A program made the position numbers and the translations under genes. DNA of 64,000 nt from JAWKMZ01 sp041391965 (GTDB lineage Bacteria > Bacteroidota > Bacteroidia > Flavobacteriales > Flavobacteriaceae), in the NCBI GenBank assembly GCA_041391965.1, contig JAWKMZ010000006.1, forward strand, positions 1-64,000. The letters run 5' to 3'. This document shows positions 16,671 to 24,963 of the stretch, piece after piece; the stretch's first letter is position 1, and the number at the start of each line of letters is the position of its first letter. The notes under the pieces are model-generated. The model saw only the letters and a list, made by a program, of their open reading frames with translations, had not been told where the DNA came from and searched no databases.

Positions 16671-16690
16671 GTAGGAAGATTTGTTAATTT

Positions 16691-19522
16691 ATGAGCCCAT
16701 TTGAAGATTTTATTGAAGTAAAAGGTGCACGCGTCCATAACCTTAAAAATATAGATGTATCCATCCCAAGAGAGCAACTTGTAGTTATTACAGGCTTGTC
16801 AGGTAGTGGAAAATCGTCTTTGGCGTTTGATACTATTTATGCCGAAGGGCAACGACGCTATATTGAAACTTTTTCAGCTTATGCGCGTCAGTTTTTGGGC
16901 GGTTTGGAGCGTCCTGATGTTGATAAAATTGATGGCCTCTCACCTGTTATTGCTATTGAACAAAAAACAACAAGCAAATCGCCACGTTCTACCGTTGGAA
17001 CCATTACCGAAATTTACGATTTCTTACGCTTGCTTTTTGCACGTGCCAGTGACGCTTATAGTTACAACACCAACGAAAAAATGGTAAGTTATAACGATGC
17101 CCAAATTAAAGAACTGATTAAAGAAAGTTTTCTTGGCAAACGCATTAGCATTTTATCTCCAGTCATTCGTTCTCGTAAAGGGCATTACCGCGAATTGTTT
17201 GAACAAATTGCCAAACAAGGCTTTGTAAAGGTAAGAACTGATGGCGAAGTGAAAGACTTGGTAAAAGGAATGAAACTGGACCGTTACAAAACCCACGATA
17301 TTGAAATTGTTATTGACCGATTAAAAATTGACGAAACGGCTGATAACGATAAACGCCTTACCGAAACCATAAACACCGCCATGTACCATGGCGAAGACGT
17401 ATTGATGGTATTAGACCAAGACACGAATGAAGTACGCTATTTTAGTCGGAATTTGATGTGTCCATCTACAGGCATTTCCTATCCTAATCCTGAACCTAAC
17501 AATTTCTCCTTCAATTCGCCCAAAGGTGCTTGCCCTAAGTGTAATGGAATTGGGCGTTTGTATCAGATAAATGAAACTAAAATTGTTCCAGATGATTCGT
17601 TGTCTATCAAAGCAGGTGCTTTGGCACCTCATGGTCCTCAAAAAAATAGCTGGATTTTTAAACAGTTAGAAACCATTGCTCAACGTTTTGACTTTGAATT
17701 GACAACCCCTTACAAAAACATCCCTGACAATGCTAAACAGATGATTATGTATGGTGGTCATGAAAAATTTTCGGTAGAAAGCAAAACCCTTGGTGTCACT
17801 CGTGATTATAAAATTGAGTTTGAAGGAGTTGCCAACTTTATTGAAAACCAGTATAACACTGCCGACTCTACTTCCTTAAAACGATGGGCAAAAGCCTATA
17901 TGGATAAAGTAGCATGTAATGAGTGTCATGGCACACGGTTAAAGCAAGAATCACTGTATTTCAAAATTAACGAACAAAACATTGCTGATTTAGCCAATAT
18001 GGATGTTGTAGATTTGGCACATTGGTTCAAAAATCTACATTCACACTTGTCCGACAAGCAAGTACAAATTTCAGAAGAAATCATTAAAGAAATCAAAACA
18101 CGTTTGCAGTTTTTATTGGATGTAGGTTTAGACTACTTATCCCTTAACCGAAGCTCTAAATCACTTTCTGGTGGCGAAGCACAACGTATTCGTTTGGCTA
18201 CACAAATTGGCTCGCAATTGGTTGGTGTTCTTTATATTTTAGACGAGCCGAGTATTGGACTGCATCAACGTGATAATGAAAAATTGATAAAATCGCTTAT
18301 TGCTTTGCGCGATATTGGCAACTCGGTTATTGTAGTTGAACATGATAAAGACATGATAGAAATGGCCGATTACGTGATTGATATTGGTCCAAAAGCAGGA
18401 AAATATGGTGGCGAAATCATCAGTATTGGCACACCAAAAGAGCTATTGACCCATCATACCTTAACTGCTGATTATTTGAATGGCACCAAACAGATTGAAG
18501 TTCCAAAGAAACGTCGTGATGGTAATGGCAAATTTTTAGAGCTTAAAGGCTGCACAGGCAACAATCTAAAAAACGTGTCAGTAAAGTTTCCTTTAGGCAA
18601 AATGATTGGAGTGACAGGAGTTTCAGGAAGTGGAAAATCGACCTTAATTAATGAAACTTTGTACCCAATACTCAATGCACATTATTTTAATGGTGTCAAA
18701 GTGCCAATGCCTTACAAAAGCATTAAAGGTTTGGAATATATTGATAAGGTCATTGATATTAACCAATCACCTATTGGCAGAACACCACGCAGTAATCCTG
18801 CCACTTATACAGGAACCTTTAGCGAAATACGCAATTTGTTTGCAAAAGTACCAGAAGCCATGATACGTGGTTACAAACCAGGACGTTTTAGTTTTAATGT
18901 TGCTGGTGGTCGATGTGAAACTTGTCAAGGTGGTGGTTTGCGAGTGATTGAAATGAATTTTTTACCAGACGTCTATGTAGAGTGTGAAACCTGCCAAGGA
19001 AAACGCTTTAATAGAGAAACCTTAGAAATTCGTTACAAAGGAAAATCAATTAGTGACACCTTAGACATGACCATTAATGAAGCCGTTGATTTTTTTGAAC
19101 ACATTCCAAAAATTTATAAAAAACTAAAAACCATCAAAGATGTAGGTTTAGGTTACATCACGCTTGGACAACAAAGTACTACGCTTTCAGGTGGTGAAGC
19201 GCAGCGTATCAAATTGGCTACTGAACTAAGCAAACGTGATACTGGCAATACATTTTATATTTTAGATGAGCCTACAACAGGGCTTCATTTTGAAGACATA
19301 AGAGTGTTAATGACTGTACTAAACAAATTGGTAGATAAAGGCAATACCATTGTCATTATTGAGCATAACATGGACGTTATTAAAACCGTTGACCATATTA
19401 TTGATATTGGTTATGAAGGCGGAAAAGGTGGTGGCAACATCATCATTGAAGGCACTCCAGAAGTTGTCGCAAAACATAAAACCAGCTATACTGCTAACTT
19501 TTTAAAAAGAGAGCTTAATTAA
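16691..19522 (+). CDS. uvrA: Excinuclease ABC subunit A
   Basis: 943 residues, full length. UvrA is the damage-sensing ABC ATPase of nucleotide excision repair and loads UvrB. Two ATPase halves are visible: Walker A GLSGSGKSS at 35-43 and GVSGSGKST near 640, with ABC signatures LSGGEAQRIRLA and LSGGEAQRIKLA. Zinc modules include CPKCNG and CNECHG in the first half and CETCQG twice in the second. Walker B ILDEPS and ILDEPT are intact. It has its own promoter and no downstream partner; uvrB is not nearby. Confidence 0.98.
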   Translation: MSPFEDFIEVKGARVHNLKNIDVSIPREQLVVITGLSGSGKSSLAFDTIYAEGQRRYIETFSAYARQFLGGLERPDVDKIDGLSPVIAIEQKTTSKSPRSTVGTITEIYDFLRLLFARASDAYSYNTNEKMVSYNDAQIKELIKESFLGKRISILSPVIRSRKGHYRELFEQIAKQGFVKVRTDGEVKDLVKGMKLDRYKTHDIEIVIDRLKIDETADNDKRLTETINTAMYHGEDVLMVLDQDTNEVRYFSRNLMCPSTGISYPNPEPNNFSFNSPKGACPKCNGIGRLYQINETKIVPDDSLSIKAGALAPHGPQKNSWIFKQLETIAQRFDFELTTPYKNIPDNAKQMIMYGGHEKFSVESKTLGVTRDYKIEFEGVANFIENQYNTADSTSLKRWAKAYMDKVACNECHGTRLKQESLYFKINEQNIADLANMDVVDLAHWFKNLHSHLSDKQVQISEEIIKEIKTRLQFLLDVGLDYLSLNRSSKSLSGGEAQRIRLATQIGSQLVGVLYILDEPSIGLHQRDNEKLIKSLIALRDIGNSVIVVEHDKDMIEMADYVIDIGPKAGKYGGEIISIGTPKELLTHHTLTADYLNGTKQIEVPKKRRDGNGKFLELKGCTGNNLKNVSVKFPLGKMIGVTGVSGSGKSTLINETLYPILNAHYFNGVKVPMPYKSIKGLEYIDKVIDINQSPIGRTPRSNPATYTGTFSEIRNLFAKVPEAMIRGYKPGRFSFNVAGGRCETCQGGGLRVIEMNFLPDVYVECETCQGKRFNRETLEIRYKGKSISDTLDMTINEAVDFFEHIPKIYKKLKTIKDVGLGYITLGQQSTTLSGGEAQRIKLATELSKRDTGNTFYILDEPTTGLHFEDIRVLMTVLNKLVDKGNTIVIIEHNMDVIKTVDHIIDIGYEGGKGGGNIIIEGTPEVVAKHKTSYTANFLKRELN

Positions 19523-19628
19523 AAAAATACTATAATACATAAACCTTTATTAACAATTTAGCAATAAAGCAATTAAATTATTGATATTTATTTAGTATCT
19601 TAGTCTTATAACTTTAAAATTAATTATC

Positions 19629-19799
19629 ATGAGAAGTCTTCTTTGGTTAGTAGCAGTTATTTGTATTATTGTCTGGATTTTAGGCTTTTTTGGCATCGTA
19701 CAAGGCATAGGCACTAGCAAATTAATACATGTGTTGTTAGCAATTGCCATTATAGCTATTTTGTATAATATTATTTCAGGACGCAAACCGCTGTCTTAA
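19629..19799 (+). CDS. Small two-helix membrane protein, lmo0937 family
   Basis: 56 residues (MRSLLWLVAVICIIVWILGF, then a second hydrophobic helix LLAIAIIAILYNIIS ending GRKPLS). Two transmembrane segments joined by a Gly-rich turn (GIVQGIGTSK) match the widespread lmo0937-type small membrane proteins, often stress-related but of unknown function. It is a separate unit between uvrA and the LOG gene, with a strong terminator at 19851-19884. Confidence 0.75.
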   Translation: MRSLLWLVAVICIIVWILGFFGIVQGIGTSKLIHVLLAIAIIAILYNIISGRKPLS

Positions 19800-19850
19800 C
19801 AACAATCTATACTTTTTTATTTTAAAATAACATATAATTTATATTTAAAA

Positions 19851-19884
19851 AAGAAGGCAAGCCTTAGTGTTTGCCTTCTTTTTT
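19851..19884 (+). terminator. Rho-independent terminator after the small membrane protein gene
   Basis: AAGAAGGCAA (19851-19860) pairs perfectly with TTGCCTTCTT (19871-19880) around a 10-base loop, followed by a T-run. Confidence 0.85.
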
Positions 19885-19935
19885 GTTCTAATGGCTTTTT
19901 TAAATTGAATTCGGCAAAAATCTTTTAATTTCTAT

Positions 19936-19943
19936 TAAATTTG
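19936..19943 (+). promoter_or_regulatory. Possible -7 element for the LOG-family gene
   Basis: TAAATTTG fits TAnnTTTG but lies about 97 bases before the ATG, implying a long leader. No -33 TTG at standard spacing. Confidence 0.35.
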
Positions 19944-20039
19944 TTTTCCTTAACTTGCACGGTTTTGAAAATTCACCACTATACTTATTGAATTTTTAAG
20001 ATGAAAGCAAGAATATGACGAATAATAAACAGTAAACAC

Positions 20040-20729
20040 ATGCGATTAGAAAAACACAGCAAAGCTTGGAATGAGATAAAAACAAACGACTCTTGGGCTA
20101 TTTTTAAAATTATGGGCGAATTTGTAAATGGTTATGAAAAACTAAGCAAAATTGGCCCTTGCGTATCCATATTTGGTTCAGCGCGCACCAAACCAGACAA
20201 TAAATATTACAAACTTGCAGAAGACATAGCAACAAAAATTGTAGAACATGGTTATGGTGTGATTACTGGTGGCGGACCTGGTATTATGGAAGCTGGTAAC
20301 AAAGGAGCTCATATAGCTGGCGGAACTTCAGTAGGTTTAAACATTGAATTGCCTTTTGAACAACACGATAATCCGTATATAGATTCTGATAAAAGTTTAG
20401 ACTTTGATTACTTTTTTGTTCGCAAAGTCATGTTTGTTAAATACTCTCAAGGTTTTGTAGTGATGCCTGGAGGTTTTGGTACTTTGGACGAATTGTTTGA
20501 AGCCATCACACTTATTCAAACCCATAAAATTGAAGAATTCCCTATTATTTTAGTAGGTACTGAATTTTGGTCAGGATTGTTAGATTGGGTAAAAGCAACT
20601 CTTTTAGACAGTTTTAATAATATTAGTGCCAAAGACTTAGACCTAATCCATTTAGTAGACACACCAGATGAGGTAATTACTATCTTAGATAATTTCTATA
20701 AAGAGTTTGAGCTAAGTCCAAACTTTTAA
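20040..20729 (+). CDS. LOG-family (TIGR00730) nucleoside 5'-monophosphate phosphoribohydrolase-like protein
   Basis: 229 residues with a Rossmann-like fold. The family signature GGGPGIMEAGNKGA and the PGGFGTLDELFEA motif, which carries catalytic Arg/Glu partners and binds phosphate, are intact. Family members cleave N6-modified AMP or other nucleotides to a free base and ribose-5-phosphate. In bacteria without cytokinin signalling the role is probably nucleotide salvage or clean-up. The protein is probably cytoplasmic. It is followed after 22 bases by a secreted nuclease gene. Confidence 0.88.
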   Translation: MRLEKHSKAWNEIKTNDSWAIFKIMGEFVNGYEKLSKIGPCVSIFGSARTKPDNKYYKLAEDIATKIVEHGYGVITGGGPGIMEAGNKGAHIAGGTSVGLNIELPFEQHDNPYIDSDKSLDFDYFFVRKVMFVKYSQGFVVMPGGFGTLDELFEAITLIQTHKIEEFPIILVGTEFWSGLLDWVKATLLDSFNNISAKDLDLIHLVDTPDEVITILDNFYKEFELSPNF

Positions 20730-20751
20730 AACTATAAAATTTAATTTATTA

Positions 20752-22026
20752 ATGATTTTAAAAAAGCGCTCTTTAACCTTTATAGTTGCTTGTGCACTAA
20801 CAATAACACAGCTTTCTGCACAAGCAACCTTTAAGGCGATGTCCTATAACTTACTAAATTTTCCGTCGCAAGACTATCCAGCAAACCGAATACAGTATTT
20901 AGAAATCATTTTAACTGATTATCAACCAGATATTTTTATGGTTTGCGAACTCAACAATGAAGCAGCTGGTGTAAGTATTTTAAATCTAATGCAGCAAAAC
21001 ATCAATCCAAATTACGCCATGGCTAATTTTGTTGAAAACAGCTCTGATGATGGTATTGGCAATCAAAACGATTTGCAAAATCTATTGTTTTATAACAGTA
21101 CAAAATTTACTTTGATAAGTCAAAATGAAATTTCAACTGTTTATAGAGACATCAATCATTACAAATTAAAAGTTAACACCATCAATCAAGCAACCAACCC
21201 TATTTATCTGGATGCTTTTGTAGCACATTTAAAAGCCTCAAGCGGAAGTGATAATGAAGCCTATCGTTTACAAATGGTTAGTGATTTAGAAAATTATTTA
21301 CAGACCTTACCAGCTGACAGTCATGTTATTTTTGGTGGCGATTTTAACTTTTACACCAGCTCGGAAACTGGTTTTGTAGAACTAACTAACCCAAACAACC
21401 ACATTACATTTGTTGACCCAGCAAACCGTGTTGGTAGTTGGCATAACAATATCAATTATTTGAATGTATTTAGTCAAGCCACCAGAACTCAAACAGGTTT
21501 AGGTGGTGCCACAGGAGGTTTTGATGATCGTTTTGACTTTATCCTTGCATCAGAAAATATGCTGACTAATACAGATTTGTTTTATGTTGACAACTCGTAT
21601 CAAGTGTATGGCAACAATGGTAACTCCAATTGTTTTAATCAAGAAATTAATAGTATTGATTGCTCTGGGAGCAAATTTTCTTCAACAATAAGAGAGGCTT
21701 TGTACAATTTTAGTGACCACCTTCCCGTTACATTGCAATTGCAAACCAATGAATCTTTAAGCGTTACAGACCTTGCGCTTACCAACGCATTTGAAATTAT
21801 TGGAAGTAATTTGGTAGATGCAGTTTTGAGTTTAAAAATAAGTCCTGAGCTGTCTGCACATCAACAATTATCAATTTATGACAGTTTAGGAAAATTAATA
21901 AAAACCATAAACCTTCATAATTCGATATATCTAAAAGAAGATGTATCCATGTTGGCAAATGGACTTTATTACATTGTTTTACAAAATGCCAATACGCAAC
22001 CTTTAAAATTCATTGTAAACCATTGA
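20752..22026 (+). CDS. Secreted endonuclease/exonuclease/phosphatase-fold protein with T9SS sorting tail
   Basis: 424 residues. A signal peptide (MILKKRSLTFIVACALTITQ, then LSAQ) leads into an EEP domain with the metal/active-site segments YNLLNFPSQDYP, VCELNNEA, GGDFNFYTS, DDRFDFILAS and SDHLPVTL. The C-terminal 80 residues (SIYDSLGKLIKTI, then ANGLYYIVLQ) resemble a type IX secretion (type A) domain, so the enzyme is probably exported across the outer membrane. The substrate could be DNA, RNA or a phospholipid head group. It overlaps the next gene by 4 bases, implying coupled translation. Confidence 0.85.
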   Translation: MILKKRSLTFIVACALTITQLSAQATFKAMSYNLLNFPSQDYPANRIQYLEIILTDYQPDIFMVCELNNEAAGVSILNLMQQNINPNYAMANFVENSSDDGIGNQNDLQNLLFYNSTKFTLISQNEISTVYRDINHYKLKVNTINQATNPIYLDAFVAHLKASSGSDNEAYRLQMVSDLENYLQTLPADSHVIFGGDFNFYTSSETGFVELTNPNNHITFVDPANRVGSWHNNINYLNVFSQATRTQTGLGGATGGFDDRFDFILASENMLTNTDLFYVDNSYQVYGNNGNSNCFNQEINSIDCSGSKFSSTIREALYNFSDHLPVTLQLQTNESLSVTDLALTNAFEIIGSNLVDAVLSLKISPELSAHQQLSIYDSLGKLIKTINLHNSIYLKEDVSMLANGLYYIVLQNANTQPLKFIVNH

Positions 22027-24854
22027 AATTAATTTGTTTTACCGCTTTATGTATTTGTTTTAACACTGTGTTATTTGGCCAAAACACCATTGACATCAAT
22101 GCTAAATTTGATATACCAAACAAAACGATAAAGATGGTACAAACTATAACGTATCAAAACACTTCACAAGATACGTTAAAGACTATTTTTTTAAACGATT
22201 GGAACAATAGCTATTCTACAAAAAAAACACCTTTGGCACAACGGTTTGCCGAAGAGTACAATACCAAATTCCATTTTGCTAAAAGCGAAGAACGCGGTTT
22301 TACCAACATTATATCTATAAAAAACAGCGCTGCAACCGACTTGAGTTACGAACGTCTAAAAGACCATCCTGATGTAATAAAGGTTGAATTACAAAATGTG
22401 CTTTTGCCAAATCAAAGCTATCAATTAGAGTTAATTTATAACCTTTTTATTCCTGACGATACATTTACCAGTTATGGCATAACCGATAAGGATGAAGTCA
22501 ATTTAAAATATTGGTACATTACACCAGCTATTTATGATGGCAAATGGGAATATTACAGCAATAAAAATTTAGACGATTTATTTATTCCAAAGGCAGACAT
22601 TGATTTAATGGTAGAGTTTCCGTTAAATTATGGTATTTATTCTGAGTTGGATATCAAAAACATCAAACAAAAAGACAGTACACAAATCTTCACTTTTTAT
22701 GGTAAAGATCGTGTAGATACTAAGTTATTTTTAAACAAATTTCCAAAGTTTAAATACATCCAAACCGATAATTTCACTGTCATAAGCAATATAGAAGACG
22801 AAGGATTAGCCTATGCTGACAAAGCACTCATTACAGACAAAGTAACCAGTTTTATCACCAAAAATCTTGGTGCTTATCCACATAAGTATTTGATGGTTTC
22901 AGAAATTGAATACAAAAAAGACCCTTTGTACGGTTTGAATCAATTGCCCAATTTTATACGCCCTTTTCCTGGTAATTTGCAATATGAATTAAAACTCTTA
23001 AAAACTGCTTTAAAAAATTATTTGGATGATACCTTGTTGACCAATCCACGCGAAGATTATTGGTTAAGAGATGGCCTTCAAATCTACTTTTTGATGAAAT
23101 ACGTTGAAGAAAACTATCCAAACCTTAAGCTTTTAGGAACTTTGGCTAATGTTTGGGGCATTCGGTCATTTCATGCAGCCGATGTTTATTTTAATGAACA
23201 ATACAACTTGTTTTATATGCAAATGGCACGTACACACAGAGACCAACCGTTGAGTATGCCTAAAGATTCGCTTATTAAGTTCAATGCAAACATTGCTAAT
23301 AAATACAAAGCTGGAATTGGCTTAAAGTATCTGGACGCGTTTATAAACTCAGATATTTTGGAAACAACCATCCATGAGTATTTAGATGCCAACAAGATAA
23401 AACAAACCACATCCACCAATTTTGAAACACTCTTAAAACAACATACAACTAAAGATGTAGATTGGTTTTTTGATGACTATGTAAAAACTATAAAGAAAAT
23501 AGATTTTAAAATTAAAGATGTGGTCAAAACCAAGGACTCCATTACCTTAACCATTAAAAACAAACGTCATAGCAAAGCACCAATCTCGCTCTTTACGATG
23601 AGTGATGATTCTATTCTCTCAAAGACTTGGGTTGAACACATCAACGGAAGTAAAACTCTGACTATTCCAAGAAATGATGCCAATAAATTAGTGCTAAACT
23701 ATGACAATGTCATTCCTGAATACAATCTTAGAGACGATTGGAAATCATTAAAAGGGTTCTTTTTTAATAACAAACCTTTACAATTCCGCCTTTTTAAAGA
23801 CATTGAAGACCCTTATTACAACCAAGTATTTTTTATGCCTTTGTTGGAGTTTAACAACATTTATGATGGTGTCACTTTTGGAGCTAAAATGTACAATAAA
23901 ACACTGTTACACAAGCATTTTTACTATCAAATATCGCCAAAATATTCAACAAAATCGAAAACCTTAACAGGTTCAGCAGTAAGCTATTTTACACAATATA
24001 TTGAAAATTTAGACTTGTACGCCATTAATTATGGCATTAGAGGAAGTTATGAATCGTTTGCTCAAAATGCTTTTGTTACAGTGATAAGCCCAAGTGTGTC
24101 TTTTAATTTTAGAGATAATGATAATTATAGGTCTAACAAATCGAGTCAGTTAAATTTTAGATATTTAGACATTAATAGAACTTTAAAAAGCAATGCCATT
24201 GTAACTGTTAATGAGCCAGATTACAGCATCTTCAATATTAGATACATCACTTCAAATGCAGGCTTGATTAATTATTCAAAGTGGTACTATGATTTTCAAA
24301 CATCAAAAGATTTTGGCAAACTCGCTGTAAATTATGAATATAGAAAACTGTCAGAAACCAACAGACAATTCAATTTCAGGTTTTTTGCAGGCACTTTTTT
24401 ATACAACAAGACTAATGCCAACTCCAACTATTTTAGTTTTGCTTTAGATAGACCAACCGATTATTTATTTGATTACAATTATTTGGGACGCTCAGAATCG
24501 ACAGGTATTTTTAGCCAGCAAATTATCATTGCCGAAGGTGGTTTTAAATCGAAGTTAGACACACCATTTGCTAACCAGTGGATGACCACCATAAATTCAA
24601 GTACCACACTTTGGAAATATATTGAAGTTTATGGCGACCTTGGCTTGGTTAAAAACAGACATTTTGATCCAAAATTTATGTACGATTCTGGGTTTAGACT
24701 CAATTTAGTAACCGACTATTTTGAAATTTACTTTCCTGTGTATTCTAACTTAGGATGGGAAGTTGGCGACCCAAATTACAGCCGAAAAATACGTTTCAAA
24801 TTTACTGTAGATCCCGAAGTTTTATTAGGCTTATTTAGAAGGCGTTGGTACTAA
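22023..24854 (+). CDS. M1-peptidase-like protein lacking zinc ligands, with C-terminal beta-barrel-like region
   Basis: 943 residues from a TTG at 22023, which overlaps the previous stop. The start is supported by the signal peptide MKLICFTALCICFNTVLFGQ. Residues about 20-450 follow the M1 aminopeptidase layout (beta domain, then catalytic-like domain). The zinc motif HEXXH-X18-E is replaced in exact register by KTALK (327-331)-X18-D350, with the WLRDGLQIYF helix otherwise recognisable, so peptidase activity is unlikely. Residues from about 590 are Tyr/Asn-rich alternating strands (FYYQISPKYSTKSKTLTGSA, FNFRYLDIN) ending in FRRRWY, which suggests an outer-membrane beta-barrel. It may be a surface or periplasmic binding protein. 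No known name. Confidence 0.7.
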   Translation: MKLICFTALCICFNTVLFGQNTIDINAKFDIPNKTIKMVQTITYQNTSQDTLKTIFLNDWNNSYSTKKTPLAQRFAEEYNTKFHFAKSEERGFTNIISIKNSAATDLSYERLKDHPDVIKVELQNVLLPNQSYQLELIYNLFIPDDTFTSYGITDKDEVNLKYWYITPAIYDGKWEYYSNKNLDDLFIPKADIDLMVEFPLNYGIYSELDIKNIKQKDSTQIFTFYGKDRVDTKLFLNKFPKFKYIQTDNFTVISNIEDEGLAYADKALITDKVTSFITKNLGAYPHKYLMVSEIEYKKDPLYGLNQLPNFIRPFPGNLQYELKLLKTALKNYLDDTLLTNPREDYWLRDGLQIYFLMKYVEENYPNLKLLGTLANVWGIRSFHAADVYFNEQYNLFYMQMARTHRDQPLSMPKDSLIKFNANIANKYKAGIGLKYLDAFINSDILETTIHEYLDANKIKQTTSTNFETLLKQHTTKDVDWFFDDYVKTIKKIDFKIKDVVKTKDSITLTIKNKRHSKAPISLFTMSDDSILSKTWVEHINGSKTLTIPRNDANKLVLNYDNVIPEYNLRDDWKSLKGFFFNNKPLQFRLFKDIEDPYYNQVFFMPLLEFNNIYDGVTFGAKMYNKTLLHKHFYYQISPKYSTKSKTLTGSAVSYFTQYIENLDLYAINYGIRGSYESFAQNAFVTVISPSVSFNFRDNDNYRSNKSSQLNFRYLDINRTLKSNAIVTVNEPDYSIFNIRYITSNAGLINYSKWYYDFQTSKDFGKLAVNYEYRKLSETNRQFNFRFFAGTFLYNKTNANSNYFSFALDRPTDYLFDYNYLGRSESTGIFSQQIIIAEGGFKSKLDTPFANQWMTTINSSTTLWKYIEVYGDLGLVKNRHFDPKFMYDSGFRLNLVTDYFEIYFPVYSNLGWEVGDPNYSRKIRFKFTVDPEVLLGLFRRRWY

Positions 24855-24963
24855 AACCCACTAATGTACAAACCAAGACTTTTTTTTAATGTTAATGCAC
24901 TTAAAATTAGACTCCGTTTTATAAAATTTATGTAGTTTAGTGGCCTTACAACAAAATTAAGCC

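Larger units (their letters stand above)
16229..16690. other. 462-base non-coding region upstream of uvrA and the nuclease gene
   Basis: No convincing open frame. It holds three inverted repeats: ATATACGT/ACGTATAT at 16308-16329 on the nuclease-gene side, TTTCTTCGGT (16416-16425) with ACCGAAGAAA (16462-16471), and an AAAAACGTTTTT-centred dyad at 16649-16670. The uvrA -7 element is at 16624-16631. Confidence 0.5.

Noticed and set aside
19592..19786. Leftward 64-codon frame between uvrA and the LOG gene
   Set aside because: It is the complement of the real rightward 56-residue lmo0937-type gene at 19629-19799, which has the better composition and a terminator.
20752..24854. Polysaccharide utilisation locus
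   Set aside because: No SusC/SusD pair or glycoside hydrolase is present around the secreted genes.
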